The notes: generated by a model from the letters alone, not told the origin. A stretch of 28,524 nt of DNA from OMOG01 sp041485845 (GCA_041485845.1 JBGPKH010000030.1:1-28524); one strand, 5' to 3'; counted from the first letter of the stretch, positions 1-8,812 are shown. Numbers and translations: made by a program.

Positions 1-59
1 CACTCCGCCCGGGGCTGGACTCTGACCATTTCCCGATGTGGGGCAGGTTGTCCACATGC

Positions 60-100
60 GGGCGGGTTGTCAACCCGCCCCACCCGGCCGGAAGGCCGGG
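60..100. repeat. Palindromic repeats upstream of the adaptor gene
   Basis: Positions 60-80 form a perfect palindrome (GGGCGGGTT, loop GTC, AACCCGCCC). It is followed at 85-100 by a second GC-rich hairpin (CCGGCC..GGCCGG type). A related half-motif, GGGCAGGTTGTC, lies just before at about 42-53. They sit between the window edge and the adaptor start, and could be an intergenic repeat or a hairpin ending an upstream transcript. No poly-T tract follows. Confidence 0.55.
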
Positions 101-127
101 GGTGCCCTCCGCGCCGGCGGTGTCTCC

Positions 128-1378
128 ATGACGGCCCAACCAACCGGCCTCAAACCCGATCAACGTCCCAAGCCCCGGCGCGGTCCGCTCGTTGCCTTCT
201 TCCTGCTATTGGCGTGCCTCGTCGCGGCCGCCATCATCGGCGGATTGATGCCCCGCCTCGCGCGCCAGAAAGGCCTGCTCGCGGCCGCGCAGGAAGTGGG
301 CGAACGCCGGCCCGTGGTTCTGGTTTCCCCCGCGCACATGGCGGCCTCCAAGGACGGCATCGACCTGCCCGGCGACCTCGTGGCAATGATCGAGTCCCCC
401 ATCTTCTCCCGCGCCGATGGCTACCTGAAAGCCAAGCTCGTCGACCTCGGCTACCACGTCACCGCCGGGCAGCCCATGGCGGAAATCGAAACTCCGGAGC
501 TCGATCAGCAGATCAGCCAGGCCCGCGCCGCCCTGGCGCAGACGCAATCCACCCTCAAGGAGCTGGAGGCCGAAATCAAGCTGTCGCGCGCCAATCTCGA
601 CCTCGCACGCGTAACCGCCGAGCGCTGGCAGCGTCTCCAGGAACAGGGCGTCATCTCGCGCCAGGACGCCGACACGAAGCTGGCCGACCTCGCGGTCAAA
701 GAGGCCACCACCCAAAAGGCCGAGGCCACGCTCGCCACCGCGCAGGACACCATCCGCGCCAGCCAGGCGAGCCTGCGGCGTCTCGAGGAAATGAAATCTT
801 TTGCCCGCGTGACTGCCCCCTTCGACGGGGTCGTCACCGCGCGCGACGTCGATATCGGCACCCTCATCACCGCGGGCAACAAGGAGATGTTCAAGGTTGC
901 CAAAATCGAGCCGTTGCGCGTCTTCGTGAACGTGCCGCAGACCTTCGTCGAGCACATCCACAGCGGCCAGACCGCGGAAGTGCGAGTCCAGGAGCGGCCC
1001 GGGCAGGTCTTTCCCGCGCGCGTCAGCGGCATCTCGAACTCCCTCGACGCCAACTCTCGCGCCATGCTGGTGATTCTCATCACCCCCAATCCCGGCGCGA
1101 CGCTCTATCCCGGAATGTACACGCAGGTGCGCTTCTCGACCGTGCAGTTGAAGCCGGCCCTGCGCATCCCCGGCGACGCCATGGTCCTCGGCAAGTCCGG
1201 CCCGACCGTCGCGATCGTCGGCCCCGACCACATCGTGCACTTCAAGTCCATAACCATCGGCCAGGACCTGGGCTCCGAAGTCGAAGTGACCTCCGGCCTG
1301 TCACCCGGCGACCTGGTGATCTCCAACCCCAGCGACGCCGTCCAGGAGAACGCCGTGGTGGAGGTGAGAAACCGGTGA
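128..1378 (+). CDS. RND efflux periplasmic adaptor (HlyD/MFP family)
   Basis: This is a membrane-fusion protein that would link an inner-membrane RND pump to an outer-membrane channel. From the ATG at 128 the protein has 416 residues. It shows a proline/arginine-rich cytoplasmic tail, one transmembrane anchor (about residues 19-42), and a barrel-sandwich (lipoyl) half around DLPGDLVAMIESP..GYLKAKLVDLGYHV. A long alpha-hairpin of Ala/Gln/Leu/Glu heptads follows (about 120-225), then the second lipoyl half with VTAPFDGVVTARDVDIGTLI. The C-terminal beta-barrel and membrane-proximal domain end in GLSPGDLVISNP. An in-frame ATG at 38 would add 30 residues read through the palindromic repeat, so 128 is preferred. 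No pump or TolC gene follows, so it is probably the last gene of an operon beginning left of the window. The substrate cannot be told. Confidence 0.88.
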   Translation: MTAQPTGLKPDQRPKPRRGPLVAFFLLLACLVAAAIIGGLMPRLARQKGLLAAAQEVGERRPVVLVSPAHMAASKDGIDLPGDLVAMIESPIFSRADGYLKAKLVDLGYHVTAGQPMAEIETPELDQQISQARAALAQTQSTLKELEAEIKLSRANLDLARVTAERWQRLQEQGVISRQDADTKLADLAVKEATTQKAEATLATAQDTIRASQASLRRLEEMKSFARVTAPFDGVVTARDVDIGTLITAGNKEMFKVAKIEPLRVFVNVPQTFVEHIHSGQTAEVRVQERPGQVFPARVSGISNSLDANSRAMLVILITPNPGATLYPGMYTQVRFSTVQLKPALRIPGDAMVLGKSGPTVAIVGPDHIVHFKSITIGQDLGSEVEVTSGLSPGDLVISNPSDAVQENAVVEVRNR

Positions 1379-1451
1379 CGCCAGCCCGGCCTACCTAAGC
1401 ACCGCCGGCTCGCGCGGCCCCAGATCCATCCGCGCGTTGCCGCCGGTCCGC

Positions 1452-1856
1452 TTACTTCTTCCTCCCGTCCTTCAAGTGCGGCAACACGAGCGGCTCCTGG
1501 ATCACCCCGAAATAGCGGGCCATCCAGTAGGGCGGCGTGTAATCGACGCCCGCCGTTTCGATAGTCCCGATGCCTCCCCCGAACAACTGGAACGGGTCCA
1601 GTTGCCAAAGGAAATCCGAAGGCGGGCGCGGTTCCACCGGGAGCGGATTGCACGCTTGGCTGCCGCAGGCCGGAACCTTGCCGCGCAGGTCTACGAACAC
1701 ATCGGTACGCGGCCGTTTGAGCCACGCCTCCAGGACCGCGCGAGTCTTCGCGTCGCGGGCCGCGTCCGGACCGTGCAGCGCGCGGTCGATCATGTTGAAG
1801 AGCGCGTTCAGATGGTTGCCGGTGGTCTTGCGAACCGTTGAGAATCCCTTCTCGTA
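1452..1856 (-). pseudogene. C-terminal remnant of an uncharacterised protein
   Basis: The frame holds coherent protein from about 1856 (YEKGFSTVRKTTGNHLNALF) through DRALHGPDAARDAKTRAVLEAWLKRPR and DFLWQLDPFQLFGGG to PPYWMARYFGVI, ending at a TAA at 1452-1454. The protein-like text starts well upstream of the only in-frame ATG (1793). Beyond about 1860 the same frame turns into Arg/Pro-rich low-quality sequence with no start or signal peptide. The wording resembles C-termini of large uncharacterised secreted proteins that I associate from memory with Acidobacteriota; no function is known to me. I read it as the 3' end of a gene that lost its 5' part. A short intact gene from 1793 is less likely. 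Confidence 0.55.
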
Positions 1857-2336
1857 CCGTCGTCGGACGCGCTTCGGCCGAGCGCCTGTACGGGTATCCG
1901 CACTCGGAAATCTGCGCTCAACGGATCCCCATCGTGCCCGCCGCGAAGACCGGCGAGTTCGAGGAGTTTATGCGGAGGTGGGACGGGGCGAGGCGGTCCT
2001 CGACGTCGAAGCCATGCGGTAGCCGAAGGAAGGCGAGCCAGACTGAGCTGCACTTCGAACCTGATCCGCGTGCAGACGCCAGCGCGCCCTCGGCCGCGCC
2101 GTCGGTGAGGACGCGGCGCGCTACGCTCGCCAGAACAGAAGCGAGCCGTTGACGACCGGTGGCGGCGGGTTGGGCGGCGGTCTTTTCAGTAAACGCGCCG
2201 GCTGGCGATCATCCCGTGAGGACCTCCCGCGGGTTCGCCAGGCGCCGATAGCGATGAAGGGCCCCAACAGCCGCCGAAACACGCATTGCCGACCAGGCGC
2301 CAGAGCGTTTTTCCGGCCGCCCGGTCCGGCATTTTT
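1857..2336. other. Intergenic region without a convincing gene
   Basis: About 480 bases lie between the gene remnant and the 3' end of the NrfD-like gene. Several short open frames exist on both strands, but none has a ribosome-binding site, a recognisable domain or a plausible composition. The region is probably decayed coding DNA or spacer. The stop of the NrfD-like gene (2337-2339) is followed on the minus strand by a run of seven A and then a GC-rich stretch with only imperfect pairing, so no clear terminator is seen. Confidence 0.5.
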
Positions 2337-4352
2337 TTATGGTCGCAATTTGGATGCTCCTGCTGCCGCCTGCCGCTCCCGGCGCATTCGCCAAAGCACG
2401 AGGTAGCCGGCCACGTAGGCGAACACGCACCACATCGAGCCGTAGAAGAACAGGAAAGGCAGGCCGATGGCAGCGCTGAAGTTGGGCGAGATCAAGACGC
2501 CGCCCTCGGGCAGCGCCGGGGTGGGACGGGGACCGAAGTCCACCAGCACTTCCCCTTGGCTCGCACGGCGGCTTTGGTCGCCCTGGAAGTTGACATTCAT
2601 CCGATACTGGCCAAAACGGCGGTCCTGGACCACCAGTTTGACGTTGCCCTCGTCGTCCGTCGGCCGGCGGCCGAAGTCCAGCGTGCCCAGCGAAGTCTTG
2701 AGCGCGAACCCCACGGCCTGGAATGCCAGCGGCTGGCCCTTGGCGTCACGCAACTGAGCCGACACCTCGACCACGGGATAGCCCTTGTCTTTCAGGGGAC
2801 TCTTCGAAGGCCAAAGCTCCGGCATCCCCCGGCTGGAAAGGTAGACCCGTCCGGATGCAGCCGGGGGGATCCTGGCATCCTCCATTTGGGGAACGTCTGC
2901 GGACGGCAGCGCCTTCCAACTGACTGAGAGCGCCGTCGGCTCCTGGGCGCGAGCCGGCGACGCGCTCCACAGCACGCAGGCCAGCAGAATCGACAAGGGA
3001 ACTGCGGTCTTCCACCCGGGCCGGAACACGGTGGAAGTTCTGGCCGGCGCCGCCGGCCGCTGGATGGCCCGTGTCTCCCAGATGGAAACCACCGGGAACG
3101 CCTTGGCCAACAGCGTGTACAGCAGCAAGAAGGCGGCAAACGCCGCCGCGGTGATCGACCATTCCACCATGCTCGGAACATAGTGGCCCCACGTCTCGGG
3201 CATTCCCTGAATCGGCAGGAAGGGGCTGGAGAGGGTCGGCACTACGATGAGGTAGCGCTTGGCCCAAGCTCCCACGATCGCCAGGAAGGAGGCCAATCCC
3301 AAGCCTGGAACGGTGAACTGCCGGTACCGCTTCGGCCCGAGCACGGCCACCATCAGCAGCATGGGGAGGGCCACGCCGACCACCTGCACGACCCAGAAAT
3401 ACGGTGCGTAATCGCCATACAGGAGCCGGTCGAGCAGGAGTTTTTCGCCGTTTTGAAACTTGTAGCCGACGGTCAGGTATTCGTTGATGTTGAAATACAG
3501 GTAGAGCAGGGAAAACGACAGCAGCAGCAGGCCCAGGTTGCGGAAGTGCAGCGGTTGCAGATACGCTTCCAGCCGCAGAACGCGGCGGAGAACGCACATC
3601 GCGAGAACCACGGCCGCCGCGCCCGAATAGATGGCCCCGACGACGAAATAGGGTCCGAAAATGCTGCTGTCCCAGCCCGGACGCAAGGTCATGGCGAAGA
3701 TCCAGGAGACCACCGTGTGAACCGAGATGGCCAGCGGGATGATCGCCACCGCCATCACCGAAATCGCTTTTTCCAACAGATGCCATTCCGAGGGAGAGCC
3801 GGTCCACCCGAGCGACAGGAAGCGGTAGAACCGGCGCCGCGTACGGCCGATGCCGGGCTGCGCCGCCAGGATTCCCAGATCCGGAATCAACGGCAGGAAG
3901 AAATAGAGGAGGCATCCGGCCAGGTAGGTGCTCACGGAAAGCACGTCCCAGACGATCGGCGATTGGATCCGGCCATAACGGATCAGGTTTAGCGCGCGCT
4001 CCGGACGGCCCAGGTCCACCAGGACCATCGTGCCGCCGATGCACAGCGCGACTACGGTAATCCCTTCGGCCATGCGGGTGATGGGACAGCGCCAGCCCGA
4101 GTCGGTGACGCGGAGTATGGCGGAGATCAGGGTGCCGGCGTGGCTGATGCCGATAAAGAAAACGAAATTGGAGATATAGAGGCCCCAGGAGATCTGGTCG
4201 CGCATGCCGGTCTCGATCAGGCCGAATCGGATCTGCCGGCTGTACGCGAACAGTCCCCACAGGATGATGGCGCCCAGGAACGACACCCAGACACGAAAGC
4301 CGCGTCCCGACATGCGGAGCGACTCCAGGAGATTCATTTCTCGTTCGTTCAC
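2337..4352 (-). CDS. NrfD/PsrC-family membrane subunit with C-terminal Ig-like extension
   Basis: This is an integral membrane quinone-interacting subunit of the NrfD/PsrC/DmsC-like class, expected to exchange electrons between quinol and the adjacent FeS protein. The start is a GTG at 4350-4352 preceded by an AGGGGGG ribosome site, 10 nt after the FeS gene. Residues 1 to about 430 hold the hydrophobic bundle (ISWGLYISNFVFFIGISHAG, VDLGRPERALNL, SPIVWDVLSVSTY and later helices), matching the family length. The protein then continues. About 449-469 is a second signal-peptide-like segment ending SPARAQEP, 528-608 is beta-rich (QLRDAKGQPL, TDDEGNVKLVVQDRRFGQYRMNV) like an Ig/carboxypeptidase-regulatory fold, and about 626-655 is a final transmembrane helix with a basic tail. 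It is the last gene of the mtr-like operon. The partner assignment is inference from position. Confidence 0.85.
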   Translation of the reverse strand: MNEREMNLLESLRMSGRGFRVWVSFLGAIILWGLFAYSRQIRFGLIETGMRDQISWGLYISNFVFFIGISHAGTLISAILRVTDSGWRCPITRMAEGITVVALCIGGTMVLVDLGRPERALNLIRYGRIQSPIVWDVLSVSTYLAGCLLYFFLPLIPDLGILAAQPGIGRTRRRFYRFLSLGWTGSPSEWHLLEKAISVMAVAIIPLAISVHTVVSWIFAMTLRPGWDSSIFGPYFVVGAIYSGAAAVVLAMCVLRRVLRLEAYLQPLHFRNLGLLLLSFSLLYLYFNINEYLTVGYKFQNGEKLLLDRLLYGDYAPYFWVVQVVGVALPMLLMVAVLGPKRYRQFTVPGLGLASFLAIVGAWAKRYLIVVPTLSSPFLPIQGMPETWGHYVPSMVEWSITAAAFAAFLLLYTLLAKAFPVVSIWETRAIQRPAAPARTSTVFRPGWKTAVPLSILLACVLWSASPARAQEPTALSVSWKALPSADVPQMEDARIPPAASGRVYLSSRGMPELWPSKSPLKDKGYPVVEVSAQLRDAKGQPLAFQAVGFALKTSLGTLDFGRRPTDDEGNVKLVVQDRRFGQYRMNVNFQGDQSRRASQGEVLVDFGPRPTPALPEGGVLISPNFSAAIGLPFLFFYGSMWCVFAYVAGYLVLWRMRRERQAAAGASKLRP

Positions 4353-4362
4353 GTGTCCCCCC

Positions 4363-5184
4363 TCAGGCCATGCCCGCGTCATGCTGGTGCTTCTCTCCCG
4401 GCGACGGGTACTTGCGATTGACCGGCGGCAGGTAATACACGCGCGGCTCGGTGCCCAGTTCCTCCAGGAGCCGGAAGCCCGCGCCTTTTTGCGCGATCTT
4501 GGAGAACTGCATGGTTTCTCCTTTGGCATTGGTAACGGCGTCTTCCAGCTCATCGCCGAAGTACAGGGCGCCCATCTTGCAGGCCTCGGCGCAGCCGGGA
4601 AGCATGCCCATGCGCAGCATCTCGGGGCAAAGGATGCACTTCTCGACGACGCCCTTGCGGTGGGGATAGTTGTGCTCCACCGAGTAGGTGGCCCGGAGTT
4701 CCTCGGCCGTGTGCGGCGGTTCGGACCAGTTGAAGAAGCGCGCCGAATACGGGCATTGGGCGATGCAGTTACGGCACCCGATACAGCGCTCCTGGTCCAT
4801 CATGACGATCCCGTCGGTGCGTTTGTAGGTGGCTCCGACCGGACAGCCGCGCACGCACGGCGGGTTGTCGCAGTGCATGCAGGTGCGCGGCAGGAAATAG
4901 GAGCCGGCGGCCGGGTTGTCGGCAACCTCGTAGACCTTCATCCACTCCTGGGGCGACGGGACAAAGTGCATCTTGGTGCAGGCCTTGGTGCAATCCTTGC
5001 AGCCGTCGCACTTGGCCAGGTCGGCCACCATCACCCACTTGCGATTCTCGGGAGCGACCGAGCGCGCGGGCAGGACCTCGCGGAACAGGCGGCCCGCGAG
5101 AGTTCGCATGGCCACACCCGAGACCACGATCAACCCCGCGCCCCTCGCCAAGAACTGGAAGAAACCGCGCCGCGTAGTTTCCAT
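4363..5184 (-). CDS. Tat-exported 4x[4Fe-4S] ferredoxin-like subunit (NrfC/PsrB/HybA type)
   Basis: This periplasmic iron-sulfur electron-transfer protein pairs with NrfD-like membrane subunits. The ATG at 5184 has GAGGTG 6 nt upstream; an in-frame GTG at 5193 would add only three residues. The N-terminus carries a twin-arginine motif (TTRRGFFQFLA) and a hydrophobic stretch, so it is expected to be exported folded. Four cysteine clusters follow in the order typical of the family: CDGCKDCTKAC, CMHCDNPPCVRGCP, CIGCRNCIAQCP and a CILCPE..GCAEAC pair. That is enough for four [4Fe-4S] clusters. It lies 10 nt after the cupredoxin gene and 10 nt before the NrfD-like gene. No molybdopterin catalytic subunit is adjacent, so it probably relays electrons to or from the cytochromes rather than to an oxidoreductase. 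Confidence 0.93.
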   Translation of the reverse strand: METTRRGFFQFLARGAGLIVVSGVAMRTLAGRLFREVLPARSVAPENRKWVMVADLAKCDGCKDCTKACTKMHFVPSPQEWMKVYEVADNPAAGSYFLPRTCMHCDNPPCVRGCPVGATYKRTDGIVMMDQERCIGCRNCIAQCPYSARFFNWSEPPHTAEELRATYSVEHNYPHRKGVVEKCILCPEMLRMGMLPGCAEACKMGALYFGDELEDAVTNAKGETMQFSKIAQKGAGFRLLEELGTEPRVYYLPPVNRKYPSPGEKHQHDAGMA

Positions 5185-5194
5185 GGGAATCACC

Positions 5195-5608
5195 TCACGG
5201 AGTGACGACGAGCTTCATTTTCATGTCGTCATGTCCCTTGCCGCACTTGACGGTGCACTCGACCACGTATTCTCCAGGCTCGGCGGGGGCCACCACCGGA
5301 AACTTGAACGTGCCTTCTTTCAGGCGAAAATTCCAGCCTTTGTCCTTCAGGGCATTGATGGTGAAGGTGTGGGCCGCGCCATCTTTTTCATCCCACTCGC
5401 CGCCCTTGCGCGAGGTGATGCGCAGAACCGCCACCTCGTTGACCTTCATTTTGATGACCGCATCCTTCTGCTTGGGAACTTTGAAGCGGTTGTCCTGATC
5501 GGCGGTGACGTCGATGATCCGCGGCCCCACGTCGCCCGCCACGGCGACCACGCGCCCGGCAACCAGGGCGCACATTGCTGCGAAAACTACGCTGCTCGTT
5601 CGATGCAT
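5195..5608 (-). CDS. Periplasmic cupredoxin with CuA-type ligand motif
   Basis: This is a 137-residue exported protein whose ATG at 5608 follows AAGGAG by about 5 nt. A short signal peptide (SSVVFAAMCALVAGRVVAVAG) precedes a beta-rich domain. An upstream histidine in AAHTFTINA and a C-terminal CTVKCGKGHDDM give the spacing C-x3-C-x3-H-x2-M. This is the ligand pattern of the binuclear CuA centre in cytochrome oxidase subunit II and nitrous-oxide reductase; blue (type 1) copper proteins have a single cysteine. No oxidase subunit is nearby. The gene is embedded between the mtrB-like barrel (15 nt) and the FeS gene (10 nt), so a soluble carrier role between the NrfCD-like module and the decaheme is inferred. 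Copper binding is predicted, not shown. Confidence 0.82.
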   Translation of the reverse strand: MHRTSSVVFAAMCALVAGRVVAVAGDVGPRIIDVTADQDNRFKVPKQKDAVIKMKVNEVAVLRITSRKGGEWDEKDGAAHTFTINALKDKGWNFRLKEGTFKFPVVAPAEPGEYVVECTVKCGKGHDDMKMKLVVTP

Positions 5609-5623
5609 TTTGTCTCCTTTACA

Positions 5624-7828
5624 CTAAAACCGGTAGTCCAGCGACACGGACAAGATGTGCACGTGGTATCCGGGAACATCGGCCCCCAGGAAGATCGAGG
5701 TGTTGGCACGGGAATCGAAGGGGACCATGTACGGACTCATGCCCGCAATCTGGAAGTCCGCCCGATCGTAACGCTCGAAGCGGTACTCCACTCTGGAGAA
5801 AACGTTGTTGGCCAACTGGTAGCGAACCGCGCCGGTGACCGTGTGGAACCGGTTGCCGGTCTCCGGATAATCCTGAATCGCGGTCACCAGGAAGCCGGAG
5901 AGCAGCCGGTTGCCCAATGTACGGGTGGCGATATTCCCCTTGGCCATGGAGAGGCTGTAAAAACTGTCCACGGTGAGCTTCCTTCGCAATCCGGATGCGC
6001 CGATGCCCGCGCCGATGGTGTGGATGCCGTCGCGGATGTAGCTCTCCCAGTCATTATTGGGTGTGCTGTTGGCCGGAGCGCTGCCGGTCGGCCCGGCATA
6101 CTGCCGCGAGCGCTGATCGGATTTGTACCTCTCGTAGGCGTAGTTGCCAAATAGCGAGATGTTAGGGCCCAGGAGATAGCTCGCGTCGATGGTGGTATCC
6201 ACACCGCGGCTGCCCAGGACGCCGTAGATCGTGTCGCCGAAGCGGTCCTGCAAGGCGCCGTAGGAAGCCGTCAAGCTGAGGCGGTCCGTGGCATCGATCT
6301 CCAGCAGGGCATCGGCCTTGTTGCGCGTGCGGGCAGCCTCGTCGAACATCCGCCACCCATCGGGAAGGGGCACGGCGCTGGCGCCCTGGCCCATCGGGTT
6401 CAGCTCCTGGTTGAACACGTAGGCCTGCGGTTCGCGCTGCGCATGCTTGAAGGAGCCGCGGAAGAGAATCCACTTTTTCGGGTTCAGATCGAGCGTTACC
6501 GACCCGATATGCTCCTGAGACTTGGCCACGTCGCGATGGGTGCGGTCGAGGTTCTCGAAGTCATACCCCAAGGTGAGCGCGTCGCCTTTGTGCAGCAGCC
6601 AGGTGGCTTCCACGCCCAGGTTCTGGTGGTTGAAGGAGTAGGGGAGGCTCTGCCGCGCCAGGTTGGTGATGCTGCTGTCGGCCTGGACGTAACTCGGGAA
6701 GAGCAGGCTGGGTGTGTCGTTGGTGTAATCGTAATCGCGATAGTGCGCGGTCACCGAAAGGGTCGGCAACGGGTGGCTGGCGAGCGTATAGTTCATCGAC
6801 AGCCGTGTCTTCGTGGCGTTCAGGCTGGTGGCGGGAAGATTCGGGACGCCGGCCAGCGAATTGATGGTGTAGGGCAGGAACGGGTCGTTCTGGCGCATCC
6901 ACTGAGGCGAAACGGCGGCCATGAAACGCGTGGACTCGGAGAGATTCACCGCGCCGGCGAAGTTCAGCGATTGCGCGTTGTTGTCCGGGTAAAGCGCCAT
7001 TCGGCCGCGAGCGGAGCCGCCTAAAGCATCCGTGTCGCGAAAGGGATTGTCAAACACCAGGGTTGACGCTTCGTTATTGAAGACGGAGGCTGTGTAGTCG
7101 GCCTGGAATCCGCCACGGCGGTTGCCGTATTCGACTCCCGCCTTGGCCTGATGGACCCGGTAATCGATGGGCTCGGGAAGCTCCAGCATGTTGGTGGAGC
7201 CGTTGACGATCGCACCGAACGGGCGATGGCCGTTCTGGTTCTCGTGGGCATACTGCAACAGCAGCGTCCACGCGCCATTGGGCGTGTATTCAAAGGTCCC
7301 GGAGCCGAGTTTGCGCTTTAGCGCGACGTCCAGCGGCGTGGCGCCCAGCAGCATCACAGGCAGGCTTGCCGGATTGGCGATGAGGTTGGCGCGGACGGCC
7401 GCCGGGATGGTAAAGACACCCGCGCCGGCGGGAGTGAACAGGGAGACGGCCGTATTCGTGAAATCGTGGGGTGTAGAGTTCCAGTCCAATACGAAGTGGT
7501 ACTTGCCAGTATCGCCAAAGGTGGCGCGGAAGGCCCGATCGTTTTGCCAGCTATTCCGCGTCTGGAAGGTCAGAAAATAGTTCTTTTGGAACAGGTGATC
7601 CAGGCTCGCTTGAAAGCCCTGAATCACCAGGCCGGGACGGAGATCGCGATACTCGTCGAATTGGGAGGAGTTGCGATCGCCGGCCAGGGCGCGCACTCCA
7701 ATTTCGATGTTGCCGCGTTCCGGACCTTTTTCCTGAGCGTGGAGAACCGGACCCAGCAGAAGAGCAAACGGCAGAAGCAGGGCGGGTTGGAACCGGCGTC
7801 CAAGGATTGTGGTTCTTCGCAAGTTCAT
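5624..7828 (-). CDS. mtrB: MtrB/PioB-family outer-membrane beta-barrel
   Basis: This is the outer-membrane porin-like sheath that holds a decaheme cytochrome across the outer membrane. The ATG at 7828 has AAGGAG 7 nt upstream. A signal peptide (residues about 1-32, ending LHAQ) is followed by NIEIGVRALAGDRNSSQFDEYRDL, the typical start of the family. Alternating amphipathic strands then run to the C-terminus, which ends in a terminal aromatic strand (LSVSLDYRF) as required for barrel assembly. At 734 residues it is close to Shewanella MtrB (about 700). The short Cys-x2-Cys near the mature N-terminus of Shewanella MtrB is absent. It is 12 nt downstream of the decaheme gene. The symbol is by family only; PioB or DmsF would be equally valid names. 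Confidence 0.88.
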   Translation of the reverse strand: MNLRRTTILGRRFQPALLLPFALLLGPVLHAQEKGPERGNIEIGVRALAGDRNSSQFDEYRDLRPGLVIQGFQASLDHLFQKNYFLTFQTRNSWQNDRAFRATFGDTGKYHFVLDWNSTPHDFTNTAVSLFTPAGAGVFTIPAAVRANLIANPASLPVMLLGATPLDVALKRKLGSGTFEYTPNGAWTLLLQYAHENQNGHRPFGAIVNGSTNMLELPEPIDYRVHQAKAGVEYGNRRGGFQADYTASVFNNEASTLVFDNPFRDTDALGGSARGRMALYPDNNAQSLNFAGAVNLSESTRFMAAVSPQWMRQNDPFLPYTINSLAGVPNLPATSLNATKTRLSMNYTLASHPLPTLSVTAHYRDYDYTNDTPSLLFPSYVQADSSITNLARQSLPYSFNHQNLGVEATWLLHKGDALTLGYDFENLDRTHRDVAKSQEHIGSVTLDLNPKKWILFRGSFKHAQREPQAYVFNQELNPMGQGASAVPLPDGWRMFDEAARTRNKADALLEIDATDRLSLTASYGALQDRFGDTIYGVLGSRGVDTTIDASYLLGPNISLFGNYAYERYKSDQRSRQYAGPTGSAPANSTPNNDWESYIRDGIHTIGAGIGASGLRRKLTVDSFYSLSMAKGNIATRTLGNRLLSGFLVTAIQDYPETGNRFHTVTGAVRYQLANNVFSRVEYRFERYDRADFQIAGMSPYMVPFDSRANTSIFLGADVPGYHVHILSVSLDYRF

Positions 7829-7840
7829 CCTGGTGCTCCT

Positions 7841-8812
7841 TCAGCGTTGGAACCTGCTGCCCGAGGGGTGGTTGGACCCATGGATCTGGGAATGACAGTT
7901 AGTGCATCCCCGGTTAAACACGTACCGCGTCGCAGCCAATTGAGGCTGCCCGGGATGGCCGGTGGAGTCGTGACACTCCTGGCAGAGCCGCGGCGGGTTG
8001 CTCTTCAGCAACTGGGGCCGCATCGTGCCGTGCGCCTCATGGCAATTGAGGCAGTTCTCCATGACCGGCGGATGCTCCCACAAAAAAGGACCGCGCCGCT
8101 CCGGGTGGCACTTGTAGCAGGTCTCGTTGACCGAGGCCGCGACCAGCAGCTTCGGATTGGGGCTTCCGTGTGGATTGTGGCAGCTCGCGCAGGTCATCTC
8201 ACCCTCGCGCAACGGCATGTGCGAAGAACGCTGCAATTGCGCGCGCCGCATCGGGTGGCATCCGAAACAGACCTCCATCTGCGTGCGCTTAGAGAAAGTC
8301 AGGTTGCCGGTGAGAGGCTCCTTGAACGCGGCTGCCGCGACAGCGGCCGGGCGGTTCTGGTGAACCTGGTGGCAGGTCAGGCAGGAGAGGCCTCGGGATT
8401 CGTGCGCGCTGCCTTTCCAAAACAGGCGCTGGCCTCTTTCGTGGCATTGCAGGCACTGGGCAGTCTGTTCCCTGGCCGACTGCGGCGAGTCCTTGCCGAA
8501 CCGCAGAATGAACTGGCCGCTCGGCGGCCCCATATAGGCCACTCCCTGCGCCCGGGCCCGGTCGTGCTCCCGCGCCTTCTCGACGTGCTCGCGGCCCGCG
8601 CCGTGACAGGCTTCGCAGCCCCTGGCCTCGAGCTCGTTTCTGGGAGCGTCGAAGAAGACCCTCGCCATTTTGGTGGCGGAAAACCTTCGATACCCCTGTT
8701 TATGGCATTCCTCGCAGGTGTTGCTGCCGAGATAGGGGGACTCGTCCGCGCGTTGTCCCCAGGCGCTGAGCGCCAGACCTGACAGCCCCGCCAGCAGGAG
8801 TAGCCCTTTCAT
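7841..8812 (-). CDS. mtrA: Decaheme c-type cytochrome, MtrA/DmsE-like
   Basis: This periplasmic or barrel-embedded decaheme cytochrome would wire the periplasm to the cell surface through the MtrB-like barrel. I count ten CxxCH sites (CEECH, CEACH, CLQCH, CLTCH, CFGCH, CASCH, CYKCH, CLNCH, CQECH, CTNCH). From the ATG at 8812 the protein has 323 residues, matching MtrA (about 330). That start gives a signal peptide (MKGLLLLAGLSGLALSAWG); the longer frame to 8986 adds 58 residues that bury it and run through putative operator repeats. The ribosome site is weak. It is the first gene of the five-gene operon and is divergent from the surface cytochromes. The name is by family; DmsE, MtoA and PioA are the alternatives. 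Confidence 0.9.
   Translation of the reverse strand: MKGLLLLAGLSGLALSAWGQRADESPYLGSNTCEECHKQGYRRFSATKMARVFFDAPRNELEARGCEACHGAGREHVEKAREHDRARAQGVAYMGPPSGQFILRFGKDSPQSAREQTAQCLQCHERGQRLFWKGSAHESRGLSCLTCHQVHQNRPAAVAAAAFKEPLTGNLTFSKRTQMEVCFGCHPMRRAQLQRSSHMPLREGEMTCASCHNPHGSPNPKLLVAASVNETCYKCHPERRGPFLWEHPPVMENCLNCHEAHGTMRPQLLKSNPPRLCQECHDSTGHPGQPQLAATRYVFNRGCTNCHSQIHGSNHPSGSRFQR

Noticed and set aside
2209..2433. 74-codon minus-strand frame at the 3' end of the NrfD-like gene
   Set aside because: Out of frame with NrfD, no domain or ribosome site; treated as chance.
2746..4260. 504-codon minus-strand frame overlapping the NrfD-like gene
   Set aside because: Off by one frame from a convincing membrane protein; Arg/Pro/Gly-rich out-of-frame composition.
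5195..5608. Cytochrome oxidase subunit II
   Set aside because: It has the CuA-like motif but no N-terminal transmembrane hairpin and no oxidase subunit I or III nearby.
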